Shown: piece by piece, positions 35,889 to 48,171 of the stretch
Position numbering within the stretch: position 1 is the stretch's first letter
Layout: each line of letters starts with the position of its first letter
Assembly (NCBI RefSeq): GCF_004379255.2
Contig: NC_056039.1
Coordinates: 23,883,883-23,947,882 of the forward strand
DNA: 64,000 bases
Reading direction: 5' to 3'
DNA from: Salvia splendens
Taxonomy: Eukaryota > Streptophyta > Magnoliopsida > Lamiales > Lamiaceae
Program-made: the position numbers and the translations under genes
Notes under the pieces: generated by a model
What the model saw: the letters and a program-made list of their open reading frames with translations, nothing else
Databases searched by the model: none
Told to the model about the DNA's origin: nothing

Positions 35889-37318
35889 TGAAGGAGTTGG
35901 CAGCGGAAGCGTGCGTTCAATATCCGATCACATGAATTTGATCTATTTAGCAGATTATTTAGACAAATTCTATTCGCGCAATTTTCACATGTATCATGCT
36001 CATAACTTGAATTAAAACATGCTTTAGCATATAAAATCCCTAAAACATGCTTACTACGGAATTAGCCAATTTACCTCGTTGATTCAATCAAGAATCGATG
36101 ATGGCTCGCTCCGTCTCCACGTGAAGATCTTCAATACAAGATCTCAGATCTTCTGACTGGTGTCCCAGACTATACACCGATATTTATGTGGGAAAATTTC
36201 ACCAATGTATTAGGACTTGAATAACGAAGACAAAACTTAGCTCACGGAGGAAGGCAATTTTCGATTTCTCTCTCTCAAAGGAGTGGACGAAAATTTATGA
36301 GTGGAAAAAGGTGTGTTTTTTGTCTCCTTTATTCTCATATTTATATAAGTCACATATTGGGCCCAGTCAGGGATTTAAGGAAGAATTTTGATCAGGCCTC
36401 ACCCAATTAGCTTTTTACTAATTAAATTGAACCCACAATTGAATATAAGCTTATATTGGAATATTACAAACAGCCACTACAGAAGTAATACTGCACTGCC
36501 TTTCCAAATCCGAAATTACAAGTATTTCGGGTTTCCTTTATTCGCGTTCAATTTATTTCCCGTGCTTAAAATAGAAACATCCATTAATTAATTATTGTCT
36601 GCTATGGACTTAATTAATTAACATATTTTATTCTCCAAGAGTGGACTTAGCAAGAAACTCTTATTTATTTTTCATAGAGTAATTAAACTCCAACTAGCTA
36701 GGTTCCGAATAATAAAACCTTGTTTCGAGCTCCTCTTGTGGATGTTATCAAACGAGACTCTCCTCGCGCACGTTTCAACATAATAGCAATCCTAGCACCT
36801 CTAGATAATGATCACCCCTACCCAATATACCTGGATCGTTGGGTTACGAAAAACCCACACCTTTGGTAAGTTAAAGTAGTGGATACTCAATATCGTATGC
36901 TCAATGCTAACGTACATTGATTAAGAAATTAATTATCAAGACCTCGTCTTTCAGTAGATAGCATAAAGACTCGTCTTGCTGTTAGATCCATTCAGTGCTA
37001 TACCACACCAACGTCATCTTATTTCAATAAGACTTATAAATAATCGGACTGACATTGCAACCTTTCGCGATAGGTAGTCTAGGCCTATCTAGGTTGTGAA
37101 ATTCGTATTTTTCTTTGTTTAGAACTGACCGTGTTACCTTAAATTGGACGACGCCCACAACCGGTCTACTAAAACAAAGACTTAGACTTTGTTACGTTCG
37201 CTTATACATTTAAATATGCAATAAACAACCATTAAATGTAAAACATAATAACATTATGATAAAAATAATCTGTTGCATTTATTGGAAAATAACCATTAGA
37301 GTTTTACAGTATGCAATC
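35889..37318 (-). repeat. 3' LTR of the copia element, lacking its first 37 bp
   Basis: It matches 45455-46883 closely throughout. The matching stops at 37318; the LTR start (equivalent to 46884-46920, with the TG end) and the polypurine tract are absent. Pol code joins directly at CACGTTGAAGGG. A minus-strand TATA box TATATAAATA lies at 36338-36347. Confidence 0.9.
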
Positions 37319-38835
37319 CCTTCAACGTGGCAGTCGAACGGTTTCACCGCCAAAACCTTTGTAAAAGGATCTGCCAGGTTGTTCTTTGACGCAATCTTGA
37401 CCACTTTTATGTCTCCTCTCTGCACTATATCTCTAATGATATGATACTTCCGCTCTATGTGTTTGCTCGCTTTGTGAGCTCTTGGTTCTTTCGAGTTTGC
37501 CACAGCACCAGAATTGTCACAATAAATGGTGATGCTCTTGTGCAGATTCGAAACCACACCTAAATCCATAAGGAAGTTCTTGAACCATACAACCTCTTTT
37601 GCAGCCTCCGAAGCGGCCACATACTCGGCTTCCATGGTCGAGTCCGTGATGCATTTCTGCTTCACACTCTTCCAAATTACGGCTCCACCTCCTAAGGTGA
37701 ACACATATCCTGAAGTAGATTTTCTCGAGTCCTGATCAGCTTGAAAGTCTGAGTCAGTATATCCGAAAGGACAGAGCTTGGCTGCATTGTAAACTAGAGC
37801 ATAGTCCTTAGTCCGTTTAAGGTACTTGAGTATGTTCTTTACGGCAGTCCAATGTCCTTGGCCCGGATTCGACTGATATCTTGCCACCATGCCAACAGCA
37901 AAGTAAATATCAGGTCTAGTACAAAGCATAGCATACATGAGACTTCCAACTGCTGAAGCATATGGAATCCTTCTCATTTCCTGTATCTCAGACAGCGTTT
38001 TAGGGCACATCTCTTGAGATAAATGGATGCCATGTCTAAAAGGTAAGAAGCCTTTCTTGTCATCCTGCATGCTAAAACAACTGAGTACTGTTTCGATGTA
38101 AGATTCTTGAGATAAGCACAACATCTTCTTCTCTTGATTCTGAAGAACCTTGATCCCGAGGATGTGTCCCGCGTCTCCCATATCCTTTATCTCGAACTGG
38201 TTTGATAACCATGTTCGAACTGATGACAACATCTTTTTATTGTTTCCAATTAGAAGAATGTCATCTACATATAAAACTAAGAACACTACATTCCCCTTAT
38301 CAACTTTCTTATACACGCAGTTTTCACTTGGGCACTTTTTGAATCCAAACTTGCAAACAGTTTGATCGAAACATTGGTTCCACGATCTAGATGCTTGCTT
38401 GAGGCCATAAATGGCCTTCTTAAGCTTCCAAACCATGTGTTCTTTGCCCTTTATGGAATATCCTCGGGTTGTTCCATGTAGATGGTCTCCTCAAGACTGC
38501 CGTTTAGAAACGCAGTCTTAACGTCCATCTGCCATACATCCCAATCCATATAAGCTGCAATAGACAACAGTATCCGGATCGATTTGAGCATGGCCACTAG
38601 GGAGAAGGTCTCATCATAATCGATGCCTTCCTTTTGGGTATACCCCTTGGCCACTAGTCTTGCTTTGAAGACTTTAACTCGTCCATCGGGTCCATGTTTA
38701 CGTTTATATATCCACTTGCTCCCAATGGCAGTATAGCCTTCTGGTAGGACGGACAAATCGTAGACGTCTTTGTCTATCATAGATTGTAGTTCCGAATCCA
38801 TTGCTTTCACCCATTCGCAATGATCGACATCTGCC
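37279..38835 (-). pseudogene. Copia reverse transcriptase and RNase H
   Basis: After the hAT insertion the frame resumes with KAMDSELQSM, then WIYKRKHGPDG, KARLVAKGYTQKEGIDY and WQMDVKTAFLNGSLEE. A one-base loss near 38447 shifts the frame after MEQPE. It continues KKAIYGLKQASRSWN with the active site LYVDDILLIGN. RNase H shows YTDSDFQADQDSRKSTSGY, ITDSTMEAEY and the ADPFTKVL end. The final codons run into LTR sequence, because the junction with the 3' LTR is a deletion. Confidence 0.95.
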
Positions 38836-41028
38836 TAGTGTTGCCCACGGTTCACGAACCGGCGGTTCCGGTTCGGAACCGCCGGTTCCGGTTCGGTCGA
38901 AGGCGGAACCGGAACCGAACCGTGAGGCTATTTCACGGTTCCGGTTCCGGTTCGAAAACCGGCGGTTCCGGTTCCGGTTCGGAACCGCCGGTTTTTCCGG
39001 CGGTTTAGGCGGTTCCGGTTCGGAACCGCCGGTTTCGCGGTTCGGTTGTATTTTTTTTTTTTTTGAAATTTGGATTTATACAACAAATTGGAACAAGACA
39101 ATGTATACTTCAAATAGAAATACGACGAATAAGGAAGAAATGATATCTATTTTATTGAGTTTGAGTTGTAACGGACAACGATACATTACAATTTACAATA
39201 TGTATACAAGTATACAACATACAATAATGTAATATAAATTTGAAATTTGGACTTATACAATAAATTGGAACAAGATAATGGATAATTTAAATTGAAATAA
39301 GACGAATATGATGAAAATGATATCAATTTTATTAAATTTGAGTTGTAACGGACAACGATACATTACAATTTACAATACATATACAAGTATACAACATACA
39401 ATAATGTAATATAAATTTGAAATTTGGACTTATACAATAAATTGGAACAAGAGTACAAGACAATGGATAATTTAAATTGAAATAAGACGAAGAAGGTGAA
39501 AATGATATCAATTTTATTGAATTTGAGTTGTAACGGACAACGATACATTACAATTTACAATACATATACAAGTATACAACATACAATAATGTAATATAAA
39601 TTTGAAATTTGGACTTATACAATAAATTGGAACAAGAGTACAAGACAATGGATAATTTAAATTGAAATAAGACGAAGAAGGTGAAAATGATATCAATTTT
39701 ATTGAATTTGAGTTGTAACGGACAACGATACATTACAATTTACAATACATATACAAGTATACAACATACAATAATGTAATATAATTTACAAATAAAAAAA
39801 CATGAAATGGAGGGGAAAATGGAAGAACTACGGGAACAAGTATAAGTGTATAACAGTGCGTAATAAGAGTAGCACTTGACTAATTAAATGGAAGCACAAT
39901 AGCACAAATGAGAAATTGGAGACAAAGAGAGAGAATTGGGAGATTGAAGAGAGAAACTCTTATTAACATAAGAGTGTGGTGAATGTAAATGAGAATAGAG
40001 GGGGGTATTTATAGATTAAAAAATGGGGGGAAATGGAAGAATTTAATTTCAAATTTATATTACATTATTGTATGTTGTATACTTGTATATGTATTGTAAA
40101 TTGTAATGTATCGTTGTCCGTTACAACTCAAATTCAATAAAATTGATATCATTTTCACCTTCTTCGTCTTATTTCAATTTAAATTATCCATTGTCTTGTA
40201 CTCTTGTTCCAATTTATTGTATAAGTCCAAATTTCAAATTTATATTATATTATTGTATGTTGTATACTTGTATATGTATTGTAAATTGTAATGTATCGTT
40301 GTCCGTTACAACTCAAATTCAATAAAATTGATATCATTTTCATCATATTCGTCTTATTTCAATTTAAATTATCCATTATCTTGTTCCAATTTATTGTATA
40401 AGTCCAAATTTCAAATTTATATTACATTATTGTATGTTGTATACTTGTATACATATTGTAAATTGTAATGTATCGTTGTCCGTTACAACTTACAACTCAA
40501 ACTCAATAAAATAGATATCATTTCTTCCTTATTCGCCGTATTTCTATTTGAATTATACATTGTCTTGTTCCAATTTGTTGTATAAATTCAAATTTCAAAT
40601 TTAAAAAAAAATACAACCGAACCGCGAAACCGCCGGTTCCGAACCAGAACCGCCGGAAAAACCGGCGGTTTTGGCGGAAAACCGCCGGAACCGCCGGTTT
40701 TCACGGTTAACCGCCGGTTTCCGTTCCAAAAACCGCCGGAACCGGCCGGTTTTGCCGCTGAAAAGCTGCCGCCGTCAGCCCCATCTCTGTCGCCTTGATT
40801 TACGCGCCCGAACCGGCGGTTCCACCGGTTAACCGGCGGTTCCGAACCGTCCCGAACCGCCGGTTCGGTGACGGTTCCGGTTCGAAAAATCATGAACCTG
40901 AACCGGACCGCGACCCGAATTGCGACGGTTCCGGTTCGGAAAAATTGCCACGGTTCCGGTTCGGAACCGGAACCGCCGGTTCCGGTTCGCCGGTTAACCG
41001 CCGGAACCGGAACCGGTGGGCATCTCTA
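38836..41028. mobile_element. hAT foldback element with giant inverted repeats
   Basis: CATCTGCC flanks both sides exactly (38828-38835 and 41029-41036), the 8-bp hAT signature. The ends are TAGTGTTGCCCACGG and, reverse complemented, TAGAGATGCCCACCGG. About 950-bp arms are inverted copies. Each arm has a GC-rich outer part of GGTTCCGGTTCGGAACCGCC repeats. Its AT-rich inner part consists of units of about 180 bp, roughly four on the left (39063-39785) and three on the right (40040-40610). The central 250 bp hold a minus-strand TATA-like CTATAAATAC at 40005-40014. There is no transposase. It interrupts copia pol exactly between integrase and RT regions. Confidence 0.95.
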
Positions 41029-43435
41029 CATCTGCCTGCGCCTCCGCAAAGTTCCAGGGATCTAATACATTGCTATCCGAGGAGTGATCCATAGATTCTC
41101 CCAAACCAATGTATCTGTCGGGCTCTTGCGAGACCCTCCCACTGCGGCGCGACACTACAATATTTTGAGTAGAAGTTGAAGTTTCGGGAATTGTTTGTAT
41201 ACTTGGTATTTGTTCTTGGTTAATGGAACTTGTGACAGAAGTTAGCTCATCAAGAGCCATTTCACTGCTGGGTTTATGATTCATTACATAGTCTTGCTCT
41301 AAGAATGTCGCGTGAGTACTCACAATGACTTTCTTGTCTCGGAGGCTAAAGAATTCATAGCCTTTCGTCCCTCTAGGGTACCCTATAAACAAACATACCT
41401 CCGTCCTTGATCCTAGCTTAGTTGGATCCTTTTCCAATACATGAGCCGGGCAACCCCAAACCTTGAGATGTCCTAGATTGGGCTTACGCCCAGTCCACAA
41501 CTCATATGGAGTTTTAGGTACGGATTTTGATGGTAAATTGTCTAAAATGTGACTTGCAGAAAGCAAGGCATGTCCCCAAAACGAAATAGGTAACCGTGCA
41601 AAACTCATCATCGAACGGACCATGTTTAACAAGGTCCTATTCCTTCTTTCAGCCACGCCGTTCTGCTGGGGGGTGCCCGGCGCAGTCAGTTGGGATTCAA
41701 TTCCTGACTCCGATAAGTAGTCCAAAAATTTGGCACTGAGGTATTCGCCTCCACGATCAGATCGTAGGAATTTGATATTCTTTCCATGATACTTCTCCAC
41801 AAGAGTCTTAAAGTCTTTAAACTTGTCAAAAGACTCTGACTTGTGACGCATCAAATAGACATATCCAATTTTCGAGAAGTCATCAATAAATGTGATGAAG
41901 TATCGAAAACCACCTCTTGCCTCAGTAGACATTGGTCCACATACATCGGAATGAACGAGCTCAAGTACTTCCTTGGCCTTATTGCCCTTAGCCTTAAAAG
42001 GCCTCTTGGTCATCTTGCCTTCTAAGCATGACTCACACTTATGAAAAGGTTCCTCCTCTAGACCTTTGATAAGATCTTGTTGAACAAGAGAATGGATCCT
42101 CCTTTCATTGGCATGACCAAGTCTAAGGTGCCACAAGTACGTTTCGTTCATTGAACTTGAAGGTTCCTTTCATTTCCTTGAAATTTTCGATGTTGTATTG
42201 AGTTCTGATTTGCGATTATTAAACTGTGTAGAAGTGATTGTGTACAGATTGTTTTCCATGATACCACGACAGATTTAAGAACCATCTTTCTTAATAACGT
42301 AGTTGTCATTAAAAGAAATCGAATATCCATCATAAACCAATTTAGAAACTGAAATTAAATTTCTTCTAAAAGAAGGTATCAACAAAACATTCTTCAAAAT
42401 AAAAAATCTATCACTACTAAAACGCAAATAAATGTCTCCCACGGCAACGGCTGCCACTTTGGTAGCATCGCCCAGCTGGACTTCGATCTCGCGATCATGT
42501 AGCCGTCTTGTCACCTGCATTAAGTCAGGAATAAAACAAATATGATCAGTGGCTCCTGTGTCAATAACCCAAGTGCAGATTGATGTCGAAGTCAAACAAG
42601 ACTCGACTACTAGAGCTTGGTGCATACCTGTAGCCTTGCCCCGTTTAGGATAGTCTGGCTTCCAATGCCCCTTCTCTCCACACTTGAAACACTTCTCCGT
42701 GGGCTTCTTGTTAGCCCTCTTCTTCTTCTTCTTTCCCTTAGCTATCTTGGCCGGTCCTGAGTTCGGTTCCTGCCTTTTTCCTTTGCTAGGCTTTAAGCCA
42801 GAGGAACGAGGCGCCGAAATCATCATGGCCGCCTTAGCCTGGACCATAAGGTCCTCTGCCGACTGAAGTTCAGTCAACAGCTCTGCCAAGGTGTAATTCC
42901 TTTTGTTCATCTCGAAGTTGAGCTTGAACTGTTGGAAGCTAGGGGGAACACTTTGAAGGATGATAGTCACCTGGGACTCGGGATCAATGGTCCTTCCCAA
43001 GACCTCAATTTGGTTAAGGTGGCCCATCATCTCGAGGACTTGATCCCTCACAGATGAGCCTTCCTTCATTGTCTTCGACATGATACTCCGAAAGGCTTGA
43101 GATTTAGCCGTTCGATTCTGAGTACCAAAAAGATTTTTGAGATTCTGCATAATCTCGGTGGCTGTTTCCATGGCTGAATGCTGATGCTTGAGTACCGAAG
43201 ACATAGAAGCCAACATGTAGCACTTAGCCATCTCATTCGCCTTTTGCCACCGTCTATGTGCATCTCTGACTCCTGCCGCAGCGTTAGCCGGCGACAGTGG
43301 AGGTCGCGGGGTGGTGAGCACGAAGATGTACTCATCTGCTGTGAGAACAATGTCCAAATTTTGTTTCCATTCTATGTAATTTTGGCCCTCGAGTTTATTT
43401 TATTTGAGAATTGCGGAAAGAGGATTAAACGACAT
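41029..43435 (-). pseudogene. Copia gag, protease and integrase
   Basis: A minus-strand ATG at 43435 opens MSFNPLSAILK, with a TAA at 43400-43402 (CAA likely), then NKLEGQNYIEWKQNLDIVL. The gag continues to the zinc knuckle CFKCGEKGHWKPDY, where the last Cys is replaced by Tyr. The protease has WVIDTGATDHIC. In-frame TAA (42275-42277) and TGA (42170-42172) lie between protease and the GAG-preintegrase motif YLWHLRLGH. The integrase core shows SDVCGPM, DRGGEY and PQQNGVAERRNRT with the catalytic Glu kept. The frame then runs to the hAT insertion site. Confidence 0.95.
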
Positions 43436-45440
43436 ATTGACGATTTGATTTGCACTACAAAATAGAGTATTTTACTATTTTCATAAACTTATGTAAGAAG
43501 TTTCATTAGACTAACCATAAAACTTTTCAAAATCTTACAACTGTAAAATTAAAATTTTGTACCCTCCAGAGGAAGCCAATACGCATTAAAATCATACAAT
43601 TTTACTAGTCACAACACCGACGAATAGTCCAGAGACCACAGAGTGGCATGGCCGCCTAATGTTGCCTAAGCAAGACCATCTCTTTAGCATTACAGAGTCT
43701 CATTTCTACAACACACTCCCATAACAATGCTCATGTGCTGCTAACAAGATCAAGCTATCTCATAAATCCTATGTGAACTTCTGAATCTCGCAGTTTCTTA
43801 GGATTATTGTCCCCACAGAGCAGGTTGCGATAATATTGGAAACTACACTCTAGTTCATACTATTTATATTTGAGAAGTCCGCCCTCATGAACTTGCTATT
43901 TTCTTAGGATTATTGTCCCCACAGAGCAGGTGACGATAATATTAGAAAAAAGGCTTCATAAATTGCAGACCAATTGATGGAGACCATATACAAACGTTGA
44001 GTTTGTAATTATAGCTTATATATTTTGGGTTATGGTTTTACTTTAATTATCGTTAGCCTTGAGGCAGTTTAAGGCTTAATTAAATTCTGTTGGTATTTAA
44101 TCTACTGGATAATTAAATCTTTAGATTAATGTTGTTATCTTCCTGTAGGAAATTGTTGATCTAGAATTTTATTCTTATTCATGTCTACTATAAGGTATAT
44201 CTAAAATAAACAAATTATTTAATCCTTAATAAGACATGAAAAATAAATTCAAATGATTTCCTTGTTCAAGATTAGGAAGAGATATTTTATTATTTAATGT
44301 ATTCATACATATCTATCCTTATTAGGATCTTAGATATATAAATTTTAGGAAACTATTAAATTATTCTCATCCATATCATCTAGAAATAAAATAATCATTA
44401 TTTATTTCCATAGATATAGATAATAATAAAAATATTCCTTAAATCTAGATAAATATTAGGAAACTATTAAATTATTCTCATCTATATCATATAGGAATAA
44501 AATAATATTATTTATATCCATAGATATAGATAATAATAAAAATATTCCTAAAATCTAGACAAATCTTCCAAAAAGATTTTATTTCCATTAAATAATAATA
44601 TTTTAATGATATCTTTTAATAAAATAATAAAATATTCATTAAAATAATCCTTCATCGTTATCTCATCGTACGAGGTTCGCACGAATGATAAACGATGAAA
44701 ATCTGACGAGTTCGTCGTCGGATCACGACACATGAAGCGTCTCAGCCAGCAGCGCACGAGTGCGCACATGCTCTCGGCCGCCTGGCTAGACCACCGGCTC
44801 GTCGGTGTCTCGGCAGCTCTCAGCCAGCGAGACGCGCACAGGCGCCTCAGTTCTCGGCCAGCCGCTAAGTCCGTCTCGGTGTCGTGGCTCGTCGGGTCCC
44901 GTGACTCTCGGCCAGCAGCGCGCACGACTGCGGCTCTGCTCTCGGCCTGTTGCTATCGCCCGTCTCGTCCCTCCCGAGCCTGGATTCTCCTCTCGTCTCG
45001 ACACACGTCGCTCCTTATGGCACACACGTCTCGGCCACGACTGGAGCTTCGTCTCGGGAAGCCTTCCGCCTAGGGTTGGCCTGGTGTCTCATGGTGTCTC
45101 GGTGGTTCTCGGACGAACCACCATTCTGCGCCAGTCACTGCCACGTCGACCTCGACCCGGGTTCCGTCTGGTGCGTGTGGTCTCGGCCAGCGGCACGCAC
45201 GAGCCCCCACTCATCTGCGCGTCACCCCGTGCTCACGGCTCCCGGCTCCCACTGTCTCGACATCCCTACCTCGATCGCACGTGGTGCGTTCGATCAATTC
45301 AAGTTCTTTGATTCGATAGTTCTTGAGTTCATCATGCATAAAATTAAACAAAAACACCAAGAACATGCTTCGCAATCAAATAACACATGCATACATGAAT
45401 TTCACGAAATTTAAATCCAAATAATCAGAACCAAAGACTG
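43436..45440 (-). other. Long copia leader with AT-rich and GC-rich repeats
   Basis: About 2 kb separate the primer site from gag. A phrase CTTAGGATTATTGTCCCCAC occurs twice about 107 bp apart (43798 and 43905). A unit of about 117 bp beginning AGGAAACTATTAAATTATTC repeats at 44347 and 44459. The block 44660-45320 is GC-rich, with many CTCGGCCAGC and CTCGGCC motifs. The open frames in this block on both strands are compositional and show no protein family. Confidence 0.6.
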
Positions 45441-45452
45441 GCTCTGATACCA
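45441..45452 (-). promoter_or_regulatory. Primer binding site of the copia element (tRNA-Met)
   Basis: Minus-strand TGGTATCAGAGC, complementary to initiator tRNA-Met, lies two bases after the 5' LTR end. Confidence 0.93.
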
Positions 45453-45454
45453 AT

Positions 45455-46920
45455 TGAAGGGGTTGGCAGCGGAAGCATGCGTTCAATATCCGATCACATG
45501 AATTTGATCTATTTAGCAGATTATTTAGACAAATTCTATTCGCGCAATTTTCACATGTATCATGCTCATAACTTGAATTAAAACATGCTATAGCATATAA
45601 AATCCCTAAAACATGCTTACTACGGAATTAGCCAATTTACCTCGTTGATTCAATTAAGAATCGATGATGGCTCGCTCCGTCTCCACGTGAAGATCTTCAA
45701 TACAAGACCTCAGATCTTCTGACTGGTATTCCGGACTATACGCCGATATTTGTGTGGGCAAATCTCACCAACGTATTAGGACTTGAATAACGAAGACAGA
45801 ACTCAGCTCACGGAGGAAGGCAATTTTTGATTTCTCTCTCTCAAAGGAGTGGACGAAAATTTGTGAGTGGAAAAAGGTGTGTTTTCTGTCTCCTTTATTC
45901 TCCTATTTATATAAGTCACATATTGGGACCAGTCAGGGTTCTAAGGAAGAATTTGGATTAGGCCTCACCCAATTAGCTTTTTACTAATTAAATTGAACCC
46001 ACAATTTAATATAAGCTTATATTAGAATATTACAAGCAGCCACTACAGAAGTAATATTGCACTGCCTTTCCAAATCCGAAATTACAAGTATTCTGGGTTT
46101 CCTTTATTCGCGTTCAATTTATTTCCCGTGCTTAAGATAGAAACATCCATTAACTAATTATTTTGTGCTATGGACTTAATTAATTAACATATTTTATTCT
46201 CCAAGAGTGGACTTAGCAAGAAACTCTTATTTATTATTCATAGAGTAATTAAACTCCAACTAGCTAGGTTCCGAATAATAAAACCTTGTTTCGAGCTCCT
46301 CTTGTGGATGTTATCAAACGAGACTCTCCTCACGCACGTTTCAACATAATAGCAATCCTAGCACCTCTAGATAATGATCACCACTACCCAATATACCTGG
46401 ATTGTTGGGTTACGAAAAACCTGCACCTTTGGTAAGTCAAAGTAGTGGATACTCAATATCGTATGCTCAATGCTAACGTACATTGATTAAGAAATTAATT
46501 ATCAAGACCTCGTCTTTCAGTAGATAGCATAAACACTCGTCTTGCTGTTAGATCCATTCAGTGCTATACCACACCAACGTCATCTTATTTCAATAAGGCT
46601 TAGAATTAATCGGATTGACATTGCAACCTTTCGCGATAGGTAGTCTAGGCCTATCTAGGTTGTGAAATTCTTATTTTTCTTTGTTTAGAACTGACCGTGT
46701 TACCTTAAATTGGACGACGCCCACAACCGGTCTACTAAAACAAAGACTTAGACTTTGCTACGTTTGCTTATACATTTAAATATGCAATAAACAACCATTA
46801 AATGTAAAACATAACAACATTATGACAAAATAATCTGTTGCATTTATTGAAAAATAACCATTAGAGTTTTACAGTATGCAATCACTCGAAAGGTGATTTC
46901 TAGTATACAAAACCCTAACA
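45455..46920 (-). repeat. 5' LTR of the copia element, complete
   Basis: It is 1466 bp, TGAAGGGG to CCCTAACA in plus-strand view. A minus-strand TATA box TATATAAATA lies at 45904-45913. It closely matches the LTR at 35889. Confidence 0.95.
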
Positions 46921-46925
46921 CTTGA

Positions 46926-48171
46926 TCCAAGAAACATGGCTATTTGAAAGTTGGAAATTCAGTCAAATCTTCAAGTGCTTCCTTTTCTTTTTGAGCAAGA
47001 AGTATTGATTCAGAGATTGTTTTCCAAGTATCAAAAGTATCATGCTTGTCTTCATCAAACATCTTGGACAATAGTTGACACTTCTCATTCACAGACTCAA
47101 TTGGCGTTGTTTGGCTTCCAACTGAAGATCTAGCCATATCACACAACATTATGAATAAATAATTAGTTTTGATGTGTGGAGGAGCTTCTTTAAGGGTCTT
47201 GACAAGATTGATCTTCTCGTAATTCATGTGAAAAATGTTTTTTACTACATTCTTTATGAATTTTTTTGGGATTGGTAGATTATGGGAAGACCCAACCCCA
47301 CTGTCAACAGTAATCTGTGGTTGAGGCAAGTGTTCCTCGTGCTCCTCCTTCTCCTCGTGTTCTCCTCCTCATGCTCCTCCTCCTCCTAATTCTCCTCCCT
47401 CTCCCCCTGCTGCTGCTCCTCCTCCAAAATATATCTCTTCTTTATACGTCCTAAACCAAAAACTCCTTTACCGATCTCTTTATCTTCTCTAGCCTGAAGA
47501 TGTTCACTTTTCCATCCTTTCATTAATGGAAATATGCGAGGAACATGACGCTTGTCTTGTATAACTCTATCTAAGTAGCACAGCTTCGTATGTTAAAAAA
47601 TGCATGTCAATTACTAGTGTGTAGTGTCAACTCAATATACAAGCCACTTAAATAACTAATACAGCTTATGTCAGCTATAGTACAAGCTATATCAACTACA
47701 CATACAAGTCATTTCAATAAGTAATGTAATGCAAAATGTAAAACATACCATGAGGAAGGGACAAGCTGTATCAACTACACATACAAGTCATTTCAATAAG
47801 TAATGTAATGCAAAATGTAAAACATACCATGAGGAAGGGAGGTGGTCCTGCAAAGGCGTTCTTCTCTGTCTTCGACCAATTTCCCATAGCAAACTTGAGC
47901 ACAAAGATTGTATATGAACACAAGTTGATATTTCTCACGTTATCCAAATCATCAATTATCTCTCCAATCTTAGATTTTATCATTCCACATGTTGAAGGCT
48001 CAATCAATGCGGATTCTAATAGGACCAAGAACAATCTCTTGAACTGTGGTCCTCCTTTCTAATCTGCTAACATAAGCTGTTCAACAACTTTATGGTTCAC
48101 GTTTCTTGGTTTCATATCACATTGTTCTGCTAACTCCCTCATGAAAGGTGCATTACTTTTCCACTTCTCTC
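46926..48171 (-). pseudogene. Ulp1-family gene, N-terminal exons
   Basis: Exon 48171-47828 reads FMRELAEQCDMKPRNVN, then a TAG, then LFLVLLESALIEPSTCGM and FAGPPPFLM before a GTATGT donor. Exon 47583-46926 reads LCYLDRVIQDKRHVPRIFPL, a Glu-rich stretch with a stop and frame change near 47380, then KKFIKNVVKNIFHMNYEK and LCDMARSSVGS. This matches the N-terminal module usual in Ulp1-bearing MULEs. The exon end with its donor is duplicated by a 79-bp tandem repeat (about 47674-47831). At its 3' side the next exon is across the copia element at 35888. Confidence 0.75.

Larger units (their letters stand above)
35889..46920 (-). mobile_element. Ty1/copia retrotransposon inserted in the Ulp1 gene
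   Basis: Direct LTRs flank gag, protease, integrase, RT and RNase H on the minus strand. The integrase-before-RT order defines copia. The 5-bp duplication CTTGA lies at 35884-35888 and 46921-46925. The two LTRs are nearly identical, so the insertion is fairly recent. A hAT element (38836-41028) later split its pol. The total is 11 kb including about 2.2 kb of hAT. Confidence 0.97.
29198..48171 (+). mobile_element. FAR1/Ulp1 MULE, right end not seen
   Basis: The left end begins at about 29198. The unit carries a plus-strand FAR1-type transposase and a convergent minus-strand Ulp1 protease gene. It is interrupted by a copia element (35889-46920) and cut at 48172 by Athila A. MULEs that carry Ulp1-like genes are known in plants (Kaonashi/KI-type). 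GTTGACAT repeats fill its introns and intergenic parts, including 33100-33540 between the two genes and 34990-35420. The right terminal repeat is not in the window. Confidence 0.7.

Noticed and set aside
39363..40325. Repeated 60-61-codon frames that look like a small protein family
   Set aside because: They are the same repeat units of the hAT foldback arms read repeatedly; the stop-free length is set by the unit period.
44548..45414. Several overlapping open frames of 79-168 codons on both strands
   Set aside because: They lie in the GC-rich repetitive copia leader, are low-complexity in Arg, Ser and Ala, overlap one another on opposite strands and match no family I know.
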